DNA from: Streptomyces caatingaensis
GTDB lineage: Bacteria > Actinomycetota > Actinomycetes > Streptomycetales > Streptomycetaceae
Length of the DNA: 64,000 nt
Reading direction: 5' to 3'
Assembly: GCF_001187435.1 (NCBI RefSeq)
Contig: NZ_LFXA01000002.1
Coordinates: forward strand, 868,001-932,000
Shown here: positions 25,948-35,151 of the stretch, in pieces
Numbering within the stretch: position 1 is the stretch's first letter
Layout: every line of letters begins with the position of its first letter
Notes under the pieces: model-generated
What the model was told of the DNA's origin: nothing
What the model saw: the letters and a program-made list of their open reading frames with translations, nothing else
Databases searched by the model: none
Translations under genes and position numbers: made by a program

Positions 25948-26119
25948 GGCGGATTCCCTTCGGTGGGTGGGCGCGGGCTGGTCGGCCCCCATGATGGTGC
26001 CACCTGGGCCGGAAATACGCCGATAGTGCCGTTCGTGGCCCCAATCCACTCGCCGGGATGAACATGCTTGATTTCGCGGGGCGTTGACATGACGGAACGT
26101 TGGCCAAGGTGTGTCACAT
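25941..26119 (-). repeat. 5' region of the secreted protein gene, second copy
   Basis: Intact copy that leads into the gene starting at 25947. Blocks best kept between copies are GATTCCCTT, TGCCGTTCGTG, CCAATCCAC, GGATGAAC and GTGTGTCAC, which may mark promoter or leader elements. Confidence 0.65.
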
Positions 26120-26265
26120 TCGAGACGAAGAGGCGGCCGGCGGTAAGGGGCGCTCGCTGCTGTCTCCGCCCTCCACACGTCAATCCTCATGCGGACGGCA
26201 GGCAAGAGCCCTCGCCCCAGCCCCGCACCGACACCAGCGATCGCCCGTCCGAACGTCCGTAAGCA

Positions 26266-26283
26266 GGGCGGCATTTGCCGCCC
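26266..26283 (-). terminator. Terminator of the YjdF-like gene
   Basis: Perfect 7-bp stem GGGCGGC/GCCGCCC with loop ATTT, 6 bp past the minus-strand stop at 26289. Confidence 0.75.
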
Positions 26284-26288
26284 GAACC

Positions 26289-26717
26289 TCACTTCCCCCG
26301 GTGACGCGCCTTCGCCTTCGCCCGGGCCAGGGCCCGCCGCTGCTCGGCCTCGGCGGCGCGCTGCCGTTTGGCGGCCGCGCGGTTGAGGTGCGCGGTCTCC
26401 TCGAACGCCTCGCGCAGGGCCTCCTGGGCCCCCGTCGTCACCGGCCGGGCCGCCTGCTCCCGCGCGGCGGCGCGGGCCGCGCGCTTGGCGCCTGCCCGCC
26501 GGGCGGGCGGCGGGCAGGCGTCGGCCGGCACCGCCGGGGCCGCGAGGGCGCGGGCCAGCAGCGCGTCGAAGTCGCGACGGGTGAACTCCGCCAGCTCCGC
26601 GCCGGTGGGTTCGCCGCCGAAGACATGGCGCGCCGCACGGACCCCGTCCGGCCCGGCGATCTCCAGCACGCCGACCCAGAAGGGGCCTTCGAAGAACACG
26701 CTGAACGTGCTCGGCAT
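26289..26717 (-). CDS. YjdF-family (DUF2992) protein
   Basis: A 142-aa basic protein. The N-terminus (FSVFFEGPFWVGVLEI, then RAARHVFGGEPT) and the C-terminal Lys/Arg-rich helix (KRQRAAEAEQRRALARAKAK) match DUF2992/YjdF. In Firmicutes the yjdF gene sits behind the azaaromatic-binding yjdF riboswitch; protein function is unknown. ATG 26717 follows GGAGGACG. I could not recognise a yjdF RNA in the 110 bp upstream. Confidence 0.8.
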   Translation of the reverse strand: MPSTFSVFFEGPFWVGVLEIAGPDGVRAARHVFGGEPTGAELAEFTRRDFDALLARALAAPAVPADACPPPARRAGAKRAARAAAREQAARPVTTGAQEALREAFEETAHLNRAAAKRQRAAEAEQRRALARAKAKARHRGK

Positions 26718-26848
26718 CTCGTCCTCCCATGATTGTCGATCGAGAAGGACGAACCGGACACCCTGGGAGGGAGGTTACTGACCGGCGGCGACCAGCACCG
26801 ACGGCGCCCGGACTACCGACCGGACCGTGTTTTCGCTCGTCCCTGTGG

Positions 26849-26858
26849 ACCGTACGGT
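26849..26858. promoter_or_regulatory. Palindrome ACCGTACGGT
   Basis: Perfect 10-bp palindrome in the 352-bp gap between the YjdF-like gene and the divergent VOC gene. Otherwise that gap (26718-27069) contains no gene I can support. Confidence 0.35.
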
Positions 26859-26985
26859 AGGCGGTGGGGAAGGTTCCGTGCCACTGGATTGTTTCGGTGT
26901 TCGTGAAAGGCGAGCTGGACTTCCAGGCGCTCGGTCGGCAGGCGGACGGCCCGCTGGAAGCACCGGCTCCAATATGCGCCCCCAC

Positions 26986-27001
26986 CGAGTACGCGTACTC
27001 G
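26986..27001. promoter_or_regulatory. 16-bp perfect palindrome upstream of the VOC gene
   Basis: CGAGTACGCGTACTCG is fully self-complementary, about 70-90 bp before the VOC start. Possible operator; the GTAC core is shared with the palindrome at 26849. Confidence 0.4.
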
Positions 27002-27078
27002 ATCCACAAGGGGCAGGCCGCCTCCGGACGCCTTGCGGGCAAGGGCGATTGTCAGTGGGGCGTGCTTGGATGGCGTGC

Positions 27079-27453
27079 ATGAGTGAGACGAAGGCGGCAG
27101 CGGCCCGGTTCAAGGATCTTGTCCTGGACGCCACCGACTATCAGTCCTTGGCCGACTGGTGGTGTGCGGCGCTGGGTTATGTACGGCGGCCCGTGCCCGA
27201 GGGGGAGCGGACGGCGCCGATCGGGGATCCGGCGGGGGTGGGGCCGGTGATCTGGATTGTGCCGGTGCCCGAGCCGAAGACGGTCAAGAACCGCATGCAC
27301 CTGGATGTATGGGGCGATACGGAACGGCTCGTCGCGCTCGGGGCGACGGTGATACGCCGGCGGGACGACGAGATCGAGTGGGACGTGCTGGCGGATCCGG
27401 AGGGGAACGAGTTCTGTGTGTTCACTCCTCCGACTCCTCCGGGGCGGGAGTGA
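27079..27453 (+). CDS. VOC-superfamily (glyoxalase-like) protein
   Basis: A 124-aa protein of the glyoxalase-6-like group: FKDLVLDATDYQSLADWWCAALGY at the start in pieces, NRMHLDVWG and DPEGNEFCVF at the end. Such proteins bind metals or hydrophobic ligands and include lyases, dioxygenases and resistance proteins. ATG 27070 is an alternative start three codons earlier. Its 3' end overlaps the convergent SDR gene by 32 bp. Confidence 0.85.
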   Translation: MSETKAAAARFKDLVLDATDYQSLADWWCAALGYVRRPVPEGERTAPIGDPAGVGPVIWIVPVPEPKTVKNRMHLDVWGDTERLVALGATVIRRRDDEIEWDVLADPEGNEFCVFTPPTPPGRE

Positions 27454-28315
27454 GCGGGGCGGTGGGGTCCGGCAGGGGCGGGGGTGCGGCCTCGGGGCCC
27501 AGGCCGGTCAGGTCCACGGCCTGTTCCCAGACGAGTTGGGCCAGGCTCTCGTCCGTCGCGATGGGGTCCAGGTCGACGGGGCGCTCGCAGTCGAAGTAGC
27601 GGCCGGAGGGGCCGTCGGCGGGGGCGAAGGTGAGGCGGACGACCGGGAGGGCGGCGATCTCCGGCGGGGCCCAGGCGCGCTTGATGCCCTTCAGGACGAG
27701 GCCGCGCAGCCCCCGGCCCCCGTCGCCCAGCGAGGTGTTGGCCACGCCCGGGTGGATCGCGTCGATACGGATGCCGGTGCCCTCCCAACGGCGGGCGAAC
27801 AGCGGCACGGTGAGGAGGTTGGCGAGCTTGGTGGTGGCGTAGGTGCGGACGCGGTGGAAGTCGGCGCCCGTCGGGGTGCGGCGCAGGTCCAGCCGGCCCC
27901 GGGCGTACAGGCCGGCGGTGAGCTGGACGACGCGGGTGCGGTCGGCCTTGAGGCGTTCCTCCAGCAGGTGGTTGAGGAGGAACGGCGCCAGGTGGTTGAC
28001 CGTGAAGGACTCCTCCAGCTTGTCCTCGGTGCGCACCAGCCGCGTCGGCCAGACGCCCGCGTTGTGCACCAGGACGTCGATGCGGTCGCAGTGCTCCCGC
28101 AGGTGGTCCGCGACCGCGTGCACGTCGGAGAGGAGGGAGAGGTCCCCGGTCACGAGCTCCGCGCCGCCGCCCAGTTCCGTGACCGTCCGTTCGCCCGCGT
28201 CCCGGTTCCGGGCCACGACCACGACCCGTACCCCGCGCCGCGCGAACTCCCCCGCCACCGCCCGGCCGATGCCGCGCGTGCCTCCGGTGACGACCGCCGT
28301 GATGTTGTCCGCCAT
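27422..28315 (-). CDS. Short-chain dehydrogenase/reductase
   Basis: A 297-aa classical SDR. The cofactor motif TGGTRGIG (10-17), the NNAG-like VHNAGVW and catalytic Tyr in YATTK are present; HLAPFLL is typical of the retinol-dehydrogenase-like group. NADP preference is likely from the Arg residues after the second strand. It is separate from neighbours; substrate unknown. Confidence 0.9.
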   Translation of the reverse strand: MADNITAVVTGGTRGIGRAVAGEFARRGVRVVVVARNRDAGERTVTELGGGAELVTGDLSLLSDVHAVADHLREHCDRIDVLVHNAGVWPTRLVRTEDKLEESFTVNHLAPFLLNHLLEERLKADRTRVVQLTAGLYARGRLDLRRTPTGADFHRVRTYATTKLANLLTVPLFARRWEGTGIRIDAIHPGVANTSLGDGGRGLRGLVLKGIKRAWAPPEIAALPVVRLTFAPADGPSGRYFDCERPVDLDPIATDESLAQLVWEQAVDLTGLGPEAAPPPLPDPTAPLTPAPEESEE

Positions 28316-28467
28316 GGGGGAACCCTAACGCCGGTACACGGCCGTGCCATTGCCGGGGCTATCGCAGTGGCCGTCGCCGGGGCCGGGGTCGTGCGATGGC
28401 ACAGGCGGGCGGGCCGCGGCGGCCGCGGAGGCTGCCCCGCCGCGCCGGGCCGCCCGCCCGTGCCCGC

Positions 28468-30174
28468 TCACAGCGCCGACAGCTCGTCCACCAGGTCGTC
28501 CAGCCCCAGCGACCCCTGCGACAGCGCCGCCATGTGCCACGCCTTCGCGTCGAACGCGTCCCCGTGCCGCTTCCGCGCCGCCTCCCGGCCCGCCAGCCAG
28601 GCGCGTTCGCCGAGCTTGTAGCCGATGGCCTGGCCCGGCAGGCCCAGGTAGCGCACCAGCTCGCTCTCGACGAAGTCCGCCGGGCGGCTGCTGTGCGACG
28701 CGAAGAACTCGTGCGCCAGCGCGGGCGTCCAGCGCTCGCCCGGGTGGAAGGGGGAGTCCGCGGGGATCTCCAGCTCCAGGTGCATGCCGATGTCGATGAT
28801 GACGCGGACGGCGCGCATCATCTGGGCGTCGAGGTAGCCCAGCCGCCGCTCGGGGTCGGTGAGGAAGCCCAGTTCGTCCATGAGGCGCTCCGCGTAGAGG
28901 GCCCAGCCCTCGGCGTTGGCGCTCACCATGCCGATCGTGGCCTGGTAGCGGGAGAGCCGGTCGGCCACGTGCGTCCACTGGGCGAGCTGGAGGTGGTGGC
29001 CGGGCACGCCCTCGTGGTACCAGGTCGACACCAGGTCGTAGACCGGGAAGCGGGTCTGGCCCATGGTCGGCAGCCAGGTGCGGCCGGGGCGGGAGAAGTC
29101 CTCCGACGGCTGGGTGTAGTACGGTGCGGCCGCACCGCCGGGCGGGGCGATCCGCGACTCGACGCGCTTGACGCGCTCGGCCAGCTCGAAGTGCGTGCCG
29201 TCCAGCGCCTCGATCGCCTCGTCCATCAGGCCCTGGAGCCACTCCCGGACCTCCTCGACGCCCTCGATGTGGGTGCCGTGCTCGTCCAGGTGCGCCAGCG
29301 CCTCCCACGGGGTGCGCGCCCCCGGCAGGATCTTCTCGGCCTCGGCGCGCATCTCGCCCAGCAGCCGGTGGTACTCGGACCAGCCGTACGCGTACGCCTC
29401 GTCCAGGTCGAGGTCCGTGCCGTTCCAGTAGCGCGACCAGCGGGCGTACCGCTCGCGGCCCACGACGTCCGGGGCGCCCTCCACGGCGGGGGCGTAGACG
29501 TCCCGCAGCCAGTCGCGGACGGCGACGAGGCCGCCGGTCGCGGCCGCCGCGGCCGCGTCCAGCCCGGCCCGCAGTTCCTCGGGCCCCCCGGCGGTGAAGT
29601 CGGCGAACCACCCGCCGTCCGTGCCGATCCACTCGGCGAGCTGCTCCAGCACCGTCGCGACCTGGCGCGGACCGCCCTTGAGCCCGCGCGCCAGGCCCTC
29701 GGTGAGCGAGGCCCGCCAGTCCTCCAGCGCGGCCGGGACGGCGCGCAGCCGCTCGGCGACCGCGTCCCAGTCCTCGGCGGTCTCCACCGGCATCAGCGTG
29801 AAGACCTCGCGCACCGCGTGCAGCGGGCAGTGCAGGTTGTTGATCGCGCGCAGGTGCTCGCCCGCCTCGTGCACGGCCAGCTCGGCGGTCAGCCGCTCGC
29901 GCAGCAGCCGGGCGCAGCGCCGCTCGGCCTCGCTGTCCGCGCCGTCCCGCTTCTCGGCCTCGGCCAGCTCCTCCAGCGTGGTGCGGGCCAGGTCGGCCAG
30001 CGCCCGCTGCCCCTCCGGGGAGAAGTCGGGCAGCCGGCGGGCGGCGGCCGGGACGCCCAGGTAGGTGCCGGTGATGGGATCGAGTGCGGCGACGGCGTCG
30101 ACGTAGGCGTCGGCGACCTGGCGGGGCAGGGGCCCGGACGCGGCGGTGGCGGGGTCCGTGGTGATGTTCGGCAT
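28468..30174 (-). CDS. DUF885-family metallopeptidase-like protein
   Basis: A 568-aa cytoplasmic protein. The TWYHEGVPGHHLQ block carries the HExxxGH-type metal motif seen in DUF885 proteins, a family related to zinc peptidases; AEGWALYAERL and LVRYLGLPGQAIGYKLG are also diagnostic. It is probably a zinc-dependent peptidase of unknown substrate. ATG 30174 fits the family start. It is 33 bp from the ACT-GNAT gene upstream and may be transcribed with it. Confidence 0.88.
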   Translation of the reverse strand: MPNITTDPATAASGPLPRQVADAYVDAVAALDPITGTYLGVPAAARRLPDFSPEGQRALADLARTTLEELAEAEKRDGADSEAERRCARLLRERLTAELAVHEAGEHLRAINNLHCPLHAVREVFTLMPVETAEDWDAVAERLRAVPAALEDWRASLTEGLARGLKGGPRQVATVLEQLAEWIGTDGGWFADFTAGGPEELRAGLDAAAAAATGGLVAVRDWLRDVYAPAVEGAPDVVGRERYARWSRYWNGTDLDLDEAYAYGWSEYHRLLGEMRAEAEKILPGARTPWEALAHLDEHGTHIEGVEEVREWLQGLMDEAIEALDGTHFELAERVKRVESRIAPPGGAAAPYYTQPSEDFSRPGRTWLPTMGQTRFPVYDLVSTWYHEGVPGHHLQLAQWTHVADRLSRYQATIGMVSANAEGWALYAERLMDELGFLTDPERRLGYLDAQMMRAVRVIIDIGMHLELEIPADSPFHPGERWTPALAHEFFASHSSRPADFVESELVRYLGLPGQAIGYKLGERAWLAGREAARKRHGDAFDAKAWHMAALSQGSLGLDDLVDELSAL

Positions 30175-30206
30175 GGGCCCATCCTCGTACGGCCGGGCCG
30201 GTCGCG

Positions 30207-31526
30207 TCACGCGCGTTTCACCAGGGGCACCGGGGCCGGCGCGAGGCGGGCCGTGATCACGAGGGTGCCCTCCTCGATCTGGTAGTCCAGCGGCAGGCCC
30301 AGGGAGCGCATCGCGGCCACCATGCCCGTGTTGGACGCCTGCGTCACGGCGTAGACGCTCTCGCAGCCCGCCTCGCGGGCCAACGCCGTGAGGCGGCCGA
30401 GGAGTTCGGAGCCGACGCCGCGGCGCTGCCACGCGTCCTCGACGAGGAGCGCGACCTCCGTCTCCTCGCCGTCCCACAGCAGGTGGCCCAGCGCGACCAG
30501 GCGGCCCGAGGCCGTGTACGCGGCGAGGGTGCGGCCGAAGCGCGGGCTCAGCAGGTGGGCGAGGTAGCGGTCGGCGGCCGCCGGGTCGCGGACCGGGCCG
30601 TGGTAGCGCAGCGCCAGCGTCGCGGGGGAGCAGCGCTCGTGCATCGCGCGGGCCGCCGCGAGGTCGCCGGCGCCCGCCCGGCGGACGGTCACCTCGTCGC
30701 CCTCCGGCAGCGTCAGGACGTCGCTGCGCTGCGGGAAGCGCGGGCCCAGGCGCTCGTCCAGCTCGACGAGCGCGCGGGCGCGGGCGAACTCGGCGGGGGT
30801 GAAGGGGAGACAGGGGCGCTCGACGGTGATCGTGCCGCCGGCGGGGTCGCGCAGACGGATGGTCGTGCCCGTGCCGTCCTCGTCGTCCGCCGCCGACGCC
30901 CCCGCGCCGGCCGGCACCGAGCGGATCGTGCAGCGGCCGAGCAACTGGCGCAGGGCGAGGGGGAGTTCGGCGGTGTCGAGGGCGGTGCGGGTGGCCAGGC
31001 GCAGCACCCTCGTCGGGGCGTCCACGAGGTCGTGGGCGTCGGCCCGTTCGAGCCAGACGTCGCTGCCGCCGCCGTCGGCGGCGGCCCGCCTCAGCTCGGC
31101 GGGGGAGAGGCCCGCCGGGGCGCGGAGCAGGAGTTCGTCGACGGTGCCGGTGGGGAGGGGGTGGGTCTGGAGGGCGAGGATGTCGGCCCGCCGGGCGGCG
31201 AGGGACTGGCAGAGGGCGGCGAGGGTGCCGGGCTCGTCGCGGACGGTGGTGCGCATGCGCCACAGGGTGGTGGCGCCGGCGGGCGGGGTGCCGGGCTCCG
31301 CCGCGGGGGCGGCCGCCCTCCGCCGGCGCCTGCCGCGCCGGAGCCACCAGCTGTGGAACGCGGCGGTGGCCAGGAGGGCGGCCGCCGAGCCGATGAGGAG
31401 GGGCGGGCCGTCGGGACCGTGGACGACCGTGTCCGCCACGGAGTCGGCGGTGGCCACGGCCGCGAAGAGGGCGGCCACCTCCGCCAGATCGCGGCGCCAG
31501 GGGTGGCTGCTCGTGTCGTCGGTCAT
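30207..31526 (-). CDS. Membrane-anchored ACT-GNAT protein
   Basis: A 439-aa protein with an unusual layout: a cytoplasmic start, one hydrophobic segment at about 43-62 next to an Arg-rich stretch, an ACT-like domain at about 90-165 (RTTVRDEPGTLAALCQSLAARRADI in pieces), a middle region, and a GNAT acetyltransferase domain at about 285-430 (LVEDAWQRRGVGSELLGRL). ACT domains bind amino acids, so it may be an amino-acid-regulated acetyltransferase at the membrane. ATG 31526 precedes the segment. Similar proteins occur in other Streptomyces. Confidence 0.8.
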   Translation of the reverse strand: MTDDTSSHPWRRDLAEVAALFAAVATADSVADTVVHGPDGPPLLIGSAAALLATAAFHSWWLRRGRRRRRAAAPAAEPGTPPAGATTLWRMRTTVRDEPGTLAALCQSLAARRADILALQTHPLPTGTVDELLLRAPAGLSPAELRRAAADGGGSDVWLERADAHDLVDAPTRVLRLATRTALDTAELPLALRQLLGRCTIRSVPAGAGASAADDEDGTGTTIRLRDPAGGTITVERPCLPFTPAEFARARALVELDERLGPRFPQRSDVLTLPEGDEVTVRRAGAGDLAAARAMHERCSPATLALRYHGPVRDPAAADRYLAHLLSPRFGRTLAAYTASGRLVALGHLLWDGEETEVALLVEDAWQRRGVGSELLGRLTALAREAGCESVYAVTQASNTGMVAAMRSLGLPLDYQIEEGTLVITARLAPAPVPLVKRA

Positions 31527-31705
31527 GGGCCCACCCTGGCGGGGTGGTGTTGCGCGATCACGAACGGGTGATGTCCGATGGGTTAAAGGGCGTTTTGCCC
31601 GACGTCTCCCCGGAGGGGCCGGGCCTTCCCGGCGGTCCGGGAGGGCTTGGCGGCGGTCCGGGAGGGCTTGGCGGCGGCCGTGCGCGCTGCGCGGGCCGCC
31701 CCCCT

Positions 31706-34633
31706 TCACCGTCCGGTGGACGCCGCCGCGTGCTCGTCCAGCAGCCCGCGGAGCTGGGCGGCGTCCTGCTCGGCCCCCAGCCCCGCGAAGAGCTCCAGGG
31801 CGGCCCGCAGGCAGGCGCCGGCGCGGGCCGGCTGCCCCAGGTGGACGAGGCCGCGGCCCAGGGTGCGGAGCAGACCGGCTTCCAGCATCGCGCTGACCTT
31901 GCGGGCGAGCGGCAGGAACTCCTCGGCCGTCCGCGCCGCGAGCGCGAAATCGCCCTGCTCGGCGTGGAGTTCGGCGATCAGGTTGCCCGACGCCGCCTCG
32001 AAGGAGGACACGTTCAGGGTGCGGAAGAGGGGCAGGGCGGCGCCGGCCCGGCGCAGCGCCTCGTCGTGGTCCCCGCACAGGCGCAGCACCCGGGCCAGGT
32101 AGTACAGGCCGATGGCCGTGGAGACGGACTCCCGGCCGGCCAGCAGCTCCGCGCCGCGCCCGGCCGCCGACCGGGCCTCGGAAAGTCGGCCCTGCCGGGC
32201 GTAGTTGAAGGCCAGCTCGCCGAGCGCGGTGCCTTCGGCGGTGGCCGCGCCCAGCGTCCGGAAGAACCGCACCGACGCCTCGCCGTGCGCGACCGCGTCG
32301 GCGAAGCGGCCGCGGACCCGGGCGTGGGCGCACAGGGTGAGGTGGGCCGAGGCGCACAGCCGCAGGCCGGCGTCGCGGTCGCAGAGTTCCAGGCTGCGGT
32401 GGAGCTCGGCCTCGGCCTCGGGGAAGGCGTTGGCGTGCCACAGGGCGTTGCCGCGCACGTAGCGGGCGAGGGCCTCGGAGGGCCGGTCGCCGCGCCGGGC
32501 GGCGACCTCGGCGACCTGCCGGGCCTGTTCCGACACGGCCGTGAGGTGGGTGATGCCGGACAGGACGGTGTTGAGCCGGTCGACGAGGTCGGCGGCCTGG
32601 GTCAACGGCAGGCCGTCGTCGGCGCAGGCGTGGGCGATCAGGGCCCGTTGCAGGGCGGTCTCCTCGCGCATCCAGGCCGTGGCTTCCCGTGCGGTGGCGA
32701 AGGCGAGGCCGGGGGAGGCCGGTGCGGCGTCGATGAGCGTGCGTTCGTCCGGCTCGGCGGCGTGCGCGACCGCGTCGGCGTTGCGCGCGGTGGCCAGGCA
32801 GAAGTCCAGCAGGCGGGCGAGGGCGCGGGTCGCCGTGCCGGGGGAGTCCTCGCGGGCGGCCCGGGCCCGGGCGAACGCGCGGACGAGGTCGTGGAAGCGG
32901 TAGCGGCCCAGGCGGTGCGACTCCAGCAGGTTGAGTTCGACGAGGGATTCGAGCAGCTCCTCCGCCTCGTCCGTGGCCGCGCCGAGCAGGGCGGCCGCGC
33001 CCGGCAGGGCGAGGTCGGGGACGTCCGGTACGGCCAACAGCCGGAAGGCGCGGGCCTGTTCGGGTGTGAGGGTGGCGTAGGAGAGCTGGAAGGCGGCGTC
33101 CACGGCGGCGTCGCCGGTGCGCAGTTCGTCCAGGCGCCGGCGTTCGTCCGCCAGTCGCCGGACCATGCCGGCGGGCGACCGGCCGGGTTCGGCCGCCAGG
33201 CGGGAGGCGACGATCCGCAGGGCGAGCGGCAGACACCCGCAGGCGGCCACGAGCGCGCGGGCGGCCTCCGGCTCCGCGTCCACGGCGCGGTCGCCGACGG
33301 TGCGCCGCAGCAGGCGGAGGGCCTCCTCCGGCGGCATGACGTCCAGCCGCAGGTGGTGCGCCCCGGCCAGGCCGGTGAGCCAGGCGCGGCTGGTCACCAG
33401 GACGGCGCAGCCGGCGGCGCCGGGGATCAGGGGCGCGATCTGTTCGCAGGAGGCCGCGTTGTCCAGCAGCAGGAGCATCCGGCGGTCGGCGAGCAGGGTG
33501 CGGTAGAGCGCGACGCGTTCGCCGGCGTCGGCGGGGACGTCCTCGTCGGCGACGCCCAACTCCCGCAGGAGTTCCCCCAGGACGTGCTGCGGGTGCGGGG
33601 GCTCGGCGTCGGCGCCGCGCAGGTCCGCGTACAGGCGCCCGTCCGGGAACGCGTCGTCGCCGAGCCCGTGCGCGGCCTGTACGGCGAGGGTCGTCTTGCC
33701 GACGCCGGCCATGCCGTTGACCGCCGAGACGACGACGGCCGGGGCGTCCCGGCGCGTCACCATGTCCGTCAGCGCGCGGAGTTGGCCGTCGCGGCCCGTG
33801 AAGCCGGGGGCGGGGGAGGGGAAGGCGCCGCCCGGGGGAGGCGCGTCGGGCCGGGGCGGCCGCAGGGCGGGGTCGGAGCACAGGATCCGCCGGTGCAGCG
33901 CGGCGAGTTCGGGGCCGGGCGCGGTGCCGAGCCGGCGCCGGGCGTCCTCGTGGACGCCCAGCGCCTCGGCCTGGCGGCCCTCCCGGTACAGCGCCAGCAT
34001 CTGCACCGCGCGCAGCCGCTCGCGGGCGGGGAACTCCACGACCAGGGCGCCCGCCTCGGCGGCCAGGTGCGGCCGGTCGTCCAGCTCGGCGTCGAGGCAG
34101 AGCCGGGCCTCCAGCAGCGACTGCCGCACCCGCTGGAGGCGGGCGCGCAGGGTCCTGGCGTGCGGTCCGTGGAGCCCGGCCAGCGGCTCGCCCGCCCACA
34201 GCTCCAGTGCGGCGGCGAGGACGGCACGGGCCTGTGCGGCGGTGCCGCCGCGGGCCCGGACCTCCTCGGCCCGCGCCTCCGCGCGCTCGAAGGACCGGAT
34301 GTCCACGGCCCGGGCGGGCACGCGCAGCGCGTACCCGCCGCTCGTGCCCTCGCCGACGGTGACGAGCAGCGGCTCGGCGGTGTGCCGGGCCAGCGCCCGG
34401 CGCAGCCGCCACACATGGGTGCGGACGGAGTGCTCCGGGCGGGACGGGCGGTCGGCCTCGTCCCACACGGCGTCCACGAGCAGCGGCAGCGACACCGTCC
34501 GGCCGGCGGCGGCCAGCAGCACCGCCAGCACCTCCCGCGTGCGCGGCTGCCCGAGGTCGACCGGCGCGCCGTCGCACCGGGCCCGCACCGGGCCGAGCAG
34601 CGCGAATTCCACTGTCGGCGTGGGGGAGTTCAC
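31706..34633 (-). CDS. Large SARP-family regulator (AfsR-like)
   Basis: A 975-aa regulator. Residues 8-105 form the OmpR-like winged helix (FALLGPVRARCDG, EHSVRTHVWRLRRAL), 110-255 the BTAD domain, and 270-500 an NB-ARC ATPase with P-loop NGMAGVGKTT near 306-315 and LLLLDNA Walker B; the C-terminal 450 residues are helical, TPR-like. This is the AfsR/RedD-type activator architecture used for antibiotic control. GTG 34633 is supported because it overlaps the TGA of the lectin gene (GTGA), implying coupled translation. Direct-repeat targets are unknown. Confidence 0.92.
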   Translation of the reverse strand: MNSPTPTVEFALLGPVRARCDGAPVDLGQPRTREVLAVLLAAAGRTVSLPLLVDAVWDEADRPSRPEHSVRTHVWRLRRALARHTAEPLLVTVGEGTSGGYALRVPARAVDIRSFERAEARAEEVRARGGTAAQARAVLAAALELWAGEPLAGLHGPHARTLRARLQRVRQSLLEARLCLDAELDDRPHLAAEAGALVVEFPARERLRAVQMLALYREGRQAEALGVHEDARRRLGTAPGPELAALHRRILCSDPALRPPRPDAPPPGGAFPSPAPGFTGRDGQLRALTDMVTRRDAPAVVVSAVNGMAGVGKTTLAVQAAHGLGDDAFPDGRLYADLRGADAEPPHPQHVLGELLRELGVADEDVPADAGERVALYRTLLADRRMLLLLDNAASCEQIAPLIPGAAGCAVLVTSRAWLTGLAGAHHLRLDVMPPEEALRLLRRTVGDRAVDAEPEAARALVAACGCLPLALRIVASRLAAEPGRSPAGMVRRLADERRRLDELRTGDAAVDAAFQLSYATLTPEQARAFRLLAVPDVPDLALPGAAALLGAATDEAEELLESLVELNLLESHRLGRYRFHDLVRAFARARAAREDSPGTATRALARLLDFCLATARNADAVAHAAEPDERTLIDAAPASPGLAFATAREATAWMREETALQRALIAHACADDGLPLTQAADLVDRLNTVLSGITHLTAVSEQARQVAEVAARRGDRPSEALARYVRGNALWHANAFPEAEAELHRSLELCDRDAGLRLCASAHLTLCAHARVRGRFADAVAHGEASVRFFRTLGAATAEGTALGELAFNYARQGRLSEARSAAGRGAELLAGRESVSTAIGLYYLARVLRLCGDHDEALRRAGAALPLFRTLNVSSFEAASGNLIAELHAEQGDFALAARTAEEFLPLARKVSAMLEAGLLRTLGRGLVHLGQPARAGACLRAALELFAGLGAEQDAAQLRGLLDEHAAASTGR

Positions 34634-35151
34634 CGGGGGGAGGGGGTGCAGGGGAACTGGGGTCCGTAGGAGGCCGACCAGAGCCGGACGAAGTAGGGGG
34701 CCTCGCTGTTGGTGGTCGCCAGGATGGACATGTCGCCGCCGGGGCGGACGGTGAGCTTCGTCCACGGCAGGTGGGCGCAGTCGCCGTCGCCGGTCCGGCT
34801 CCGCCAGAGCGTGCCGCCGTCGGGGGAGGTGACGACGAGGTCGCCGTCGGGGCGGAGTTCGGCCCGGTTGCCCTCGCCGGTGGTCCCGGAGTGCCAGCGC
34901 GGCCGCTGGTCCTCGGTGCCGTCGGTGCCGGTGGTGTAGAGGGCGAGGTCGCCGTCGGGCCGCATGACGAGGCGGGTGTCGCCGGAGGCGAGGCTCGCGC
35001 CGGGGGCGAGGGTGCCGCCGTTGGGGAGGGTGTCGGGGGCGGCGGCGTGCGCCGTGCCGCCGCCGGTGAGGAGGCCGGTGGCGGCGAGGAGGGCGGCGGC
35101 CGTGGCGGAGGCGGCGCGGGCGAGGGGCGAACGGCGTGTTCTCGGCGGCAT
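34630..35151 (-). CDS. Secreted bulb-type-lectin-like protein
   Basis: A 173-aa exported protein. Signal peptide 1-37 (A-H-A cleavage). The mature part has the B-lectin beta-prism repeats: three copies of a pattern RLVMRPDGDLALY, AELRPDGDLVV and KLTVRPGGDMSIL, each with the DGD-type turn. Such domains bind mannose or cell-wall glycans. It is first in a two-gene unit with the SARP regulator, whose GTG overlaps its stop. Function inferred from fold only. Confidence 0.82.
   Translation of the reverse strand: MPPRTRRSPLARAASATAAALLAATGLLTGGGTAHAAAPDTLPNGGTLAPGASLASGDTRLVMRPDGDLALYTTGTDGTEDQRPRWHSGTTGEGNRAELRPDGDLVVTSPDGGTLWRSRTGDGDCAHLPWTKLTVRPGGDMSILATTNSEAPYFVRLWSASYGPQFPCTPSPR

Noticed and set aside
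26718..26830. yjdF riboswitch upstream of the YjdF-like gene
   Set aside because: Could not match conserved elements; not claimed.
26864..27082. Small ORF of 72 aa between YjdF and VOC genes
   Set aside because: No ribosome-binding site logic, no family, and it spans the palindromes.
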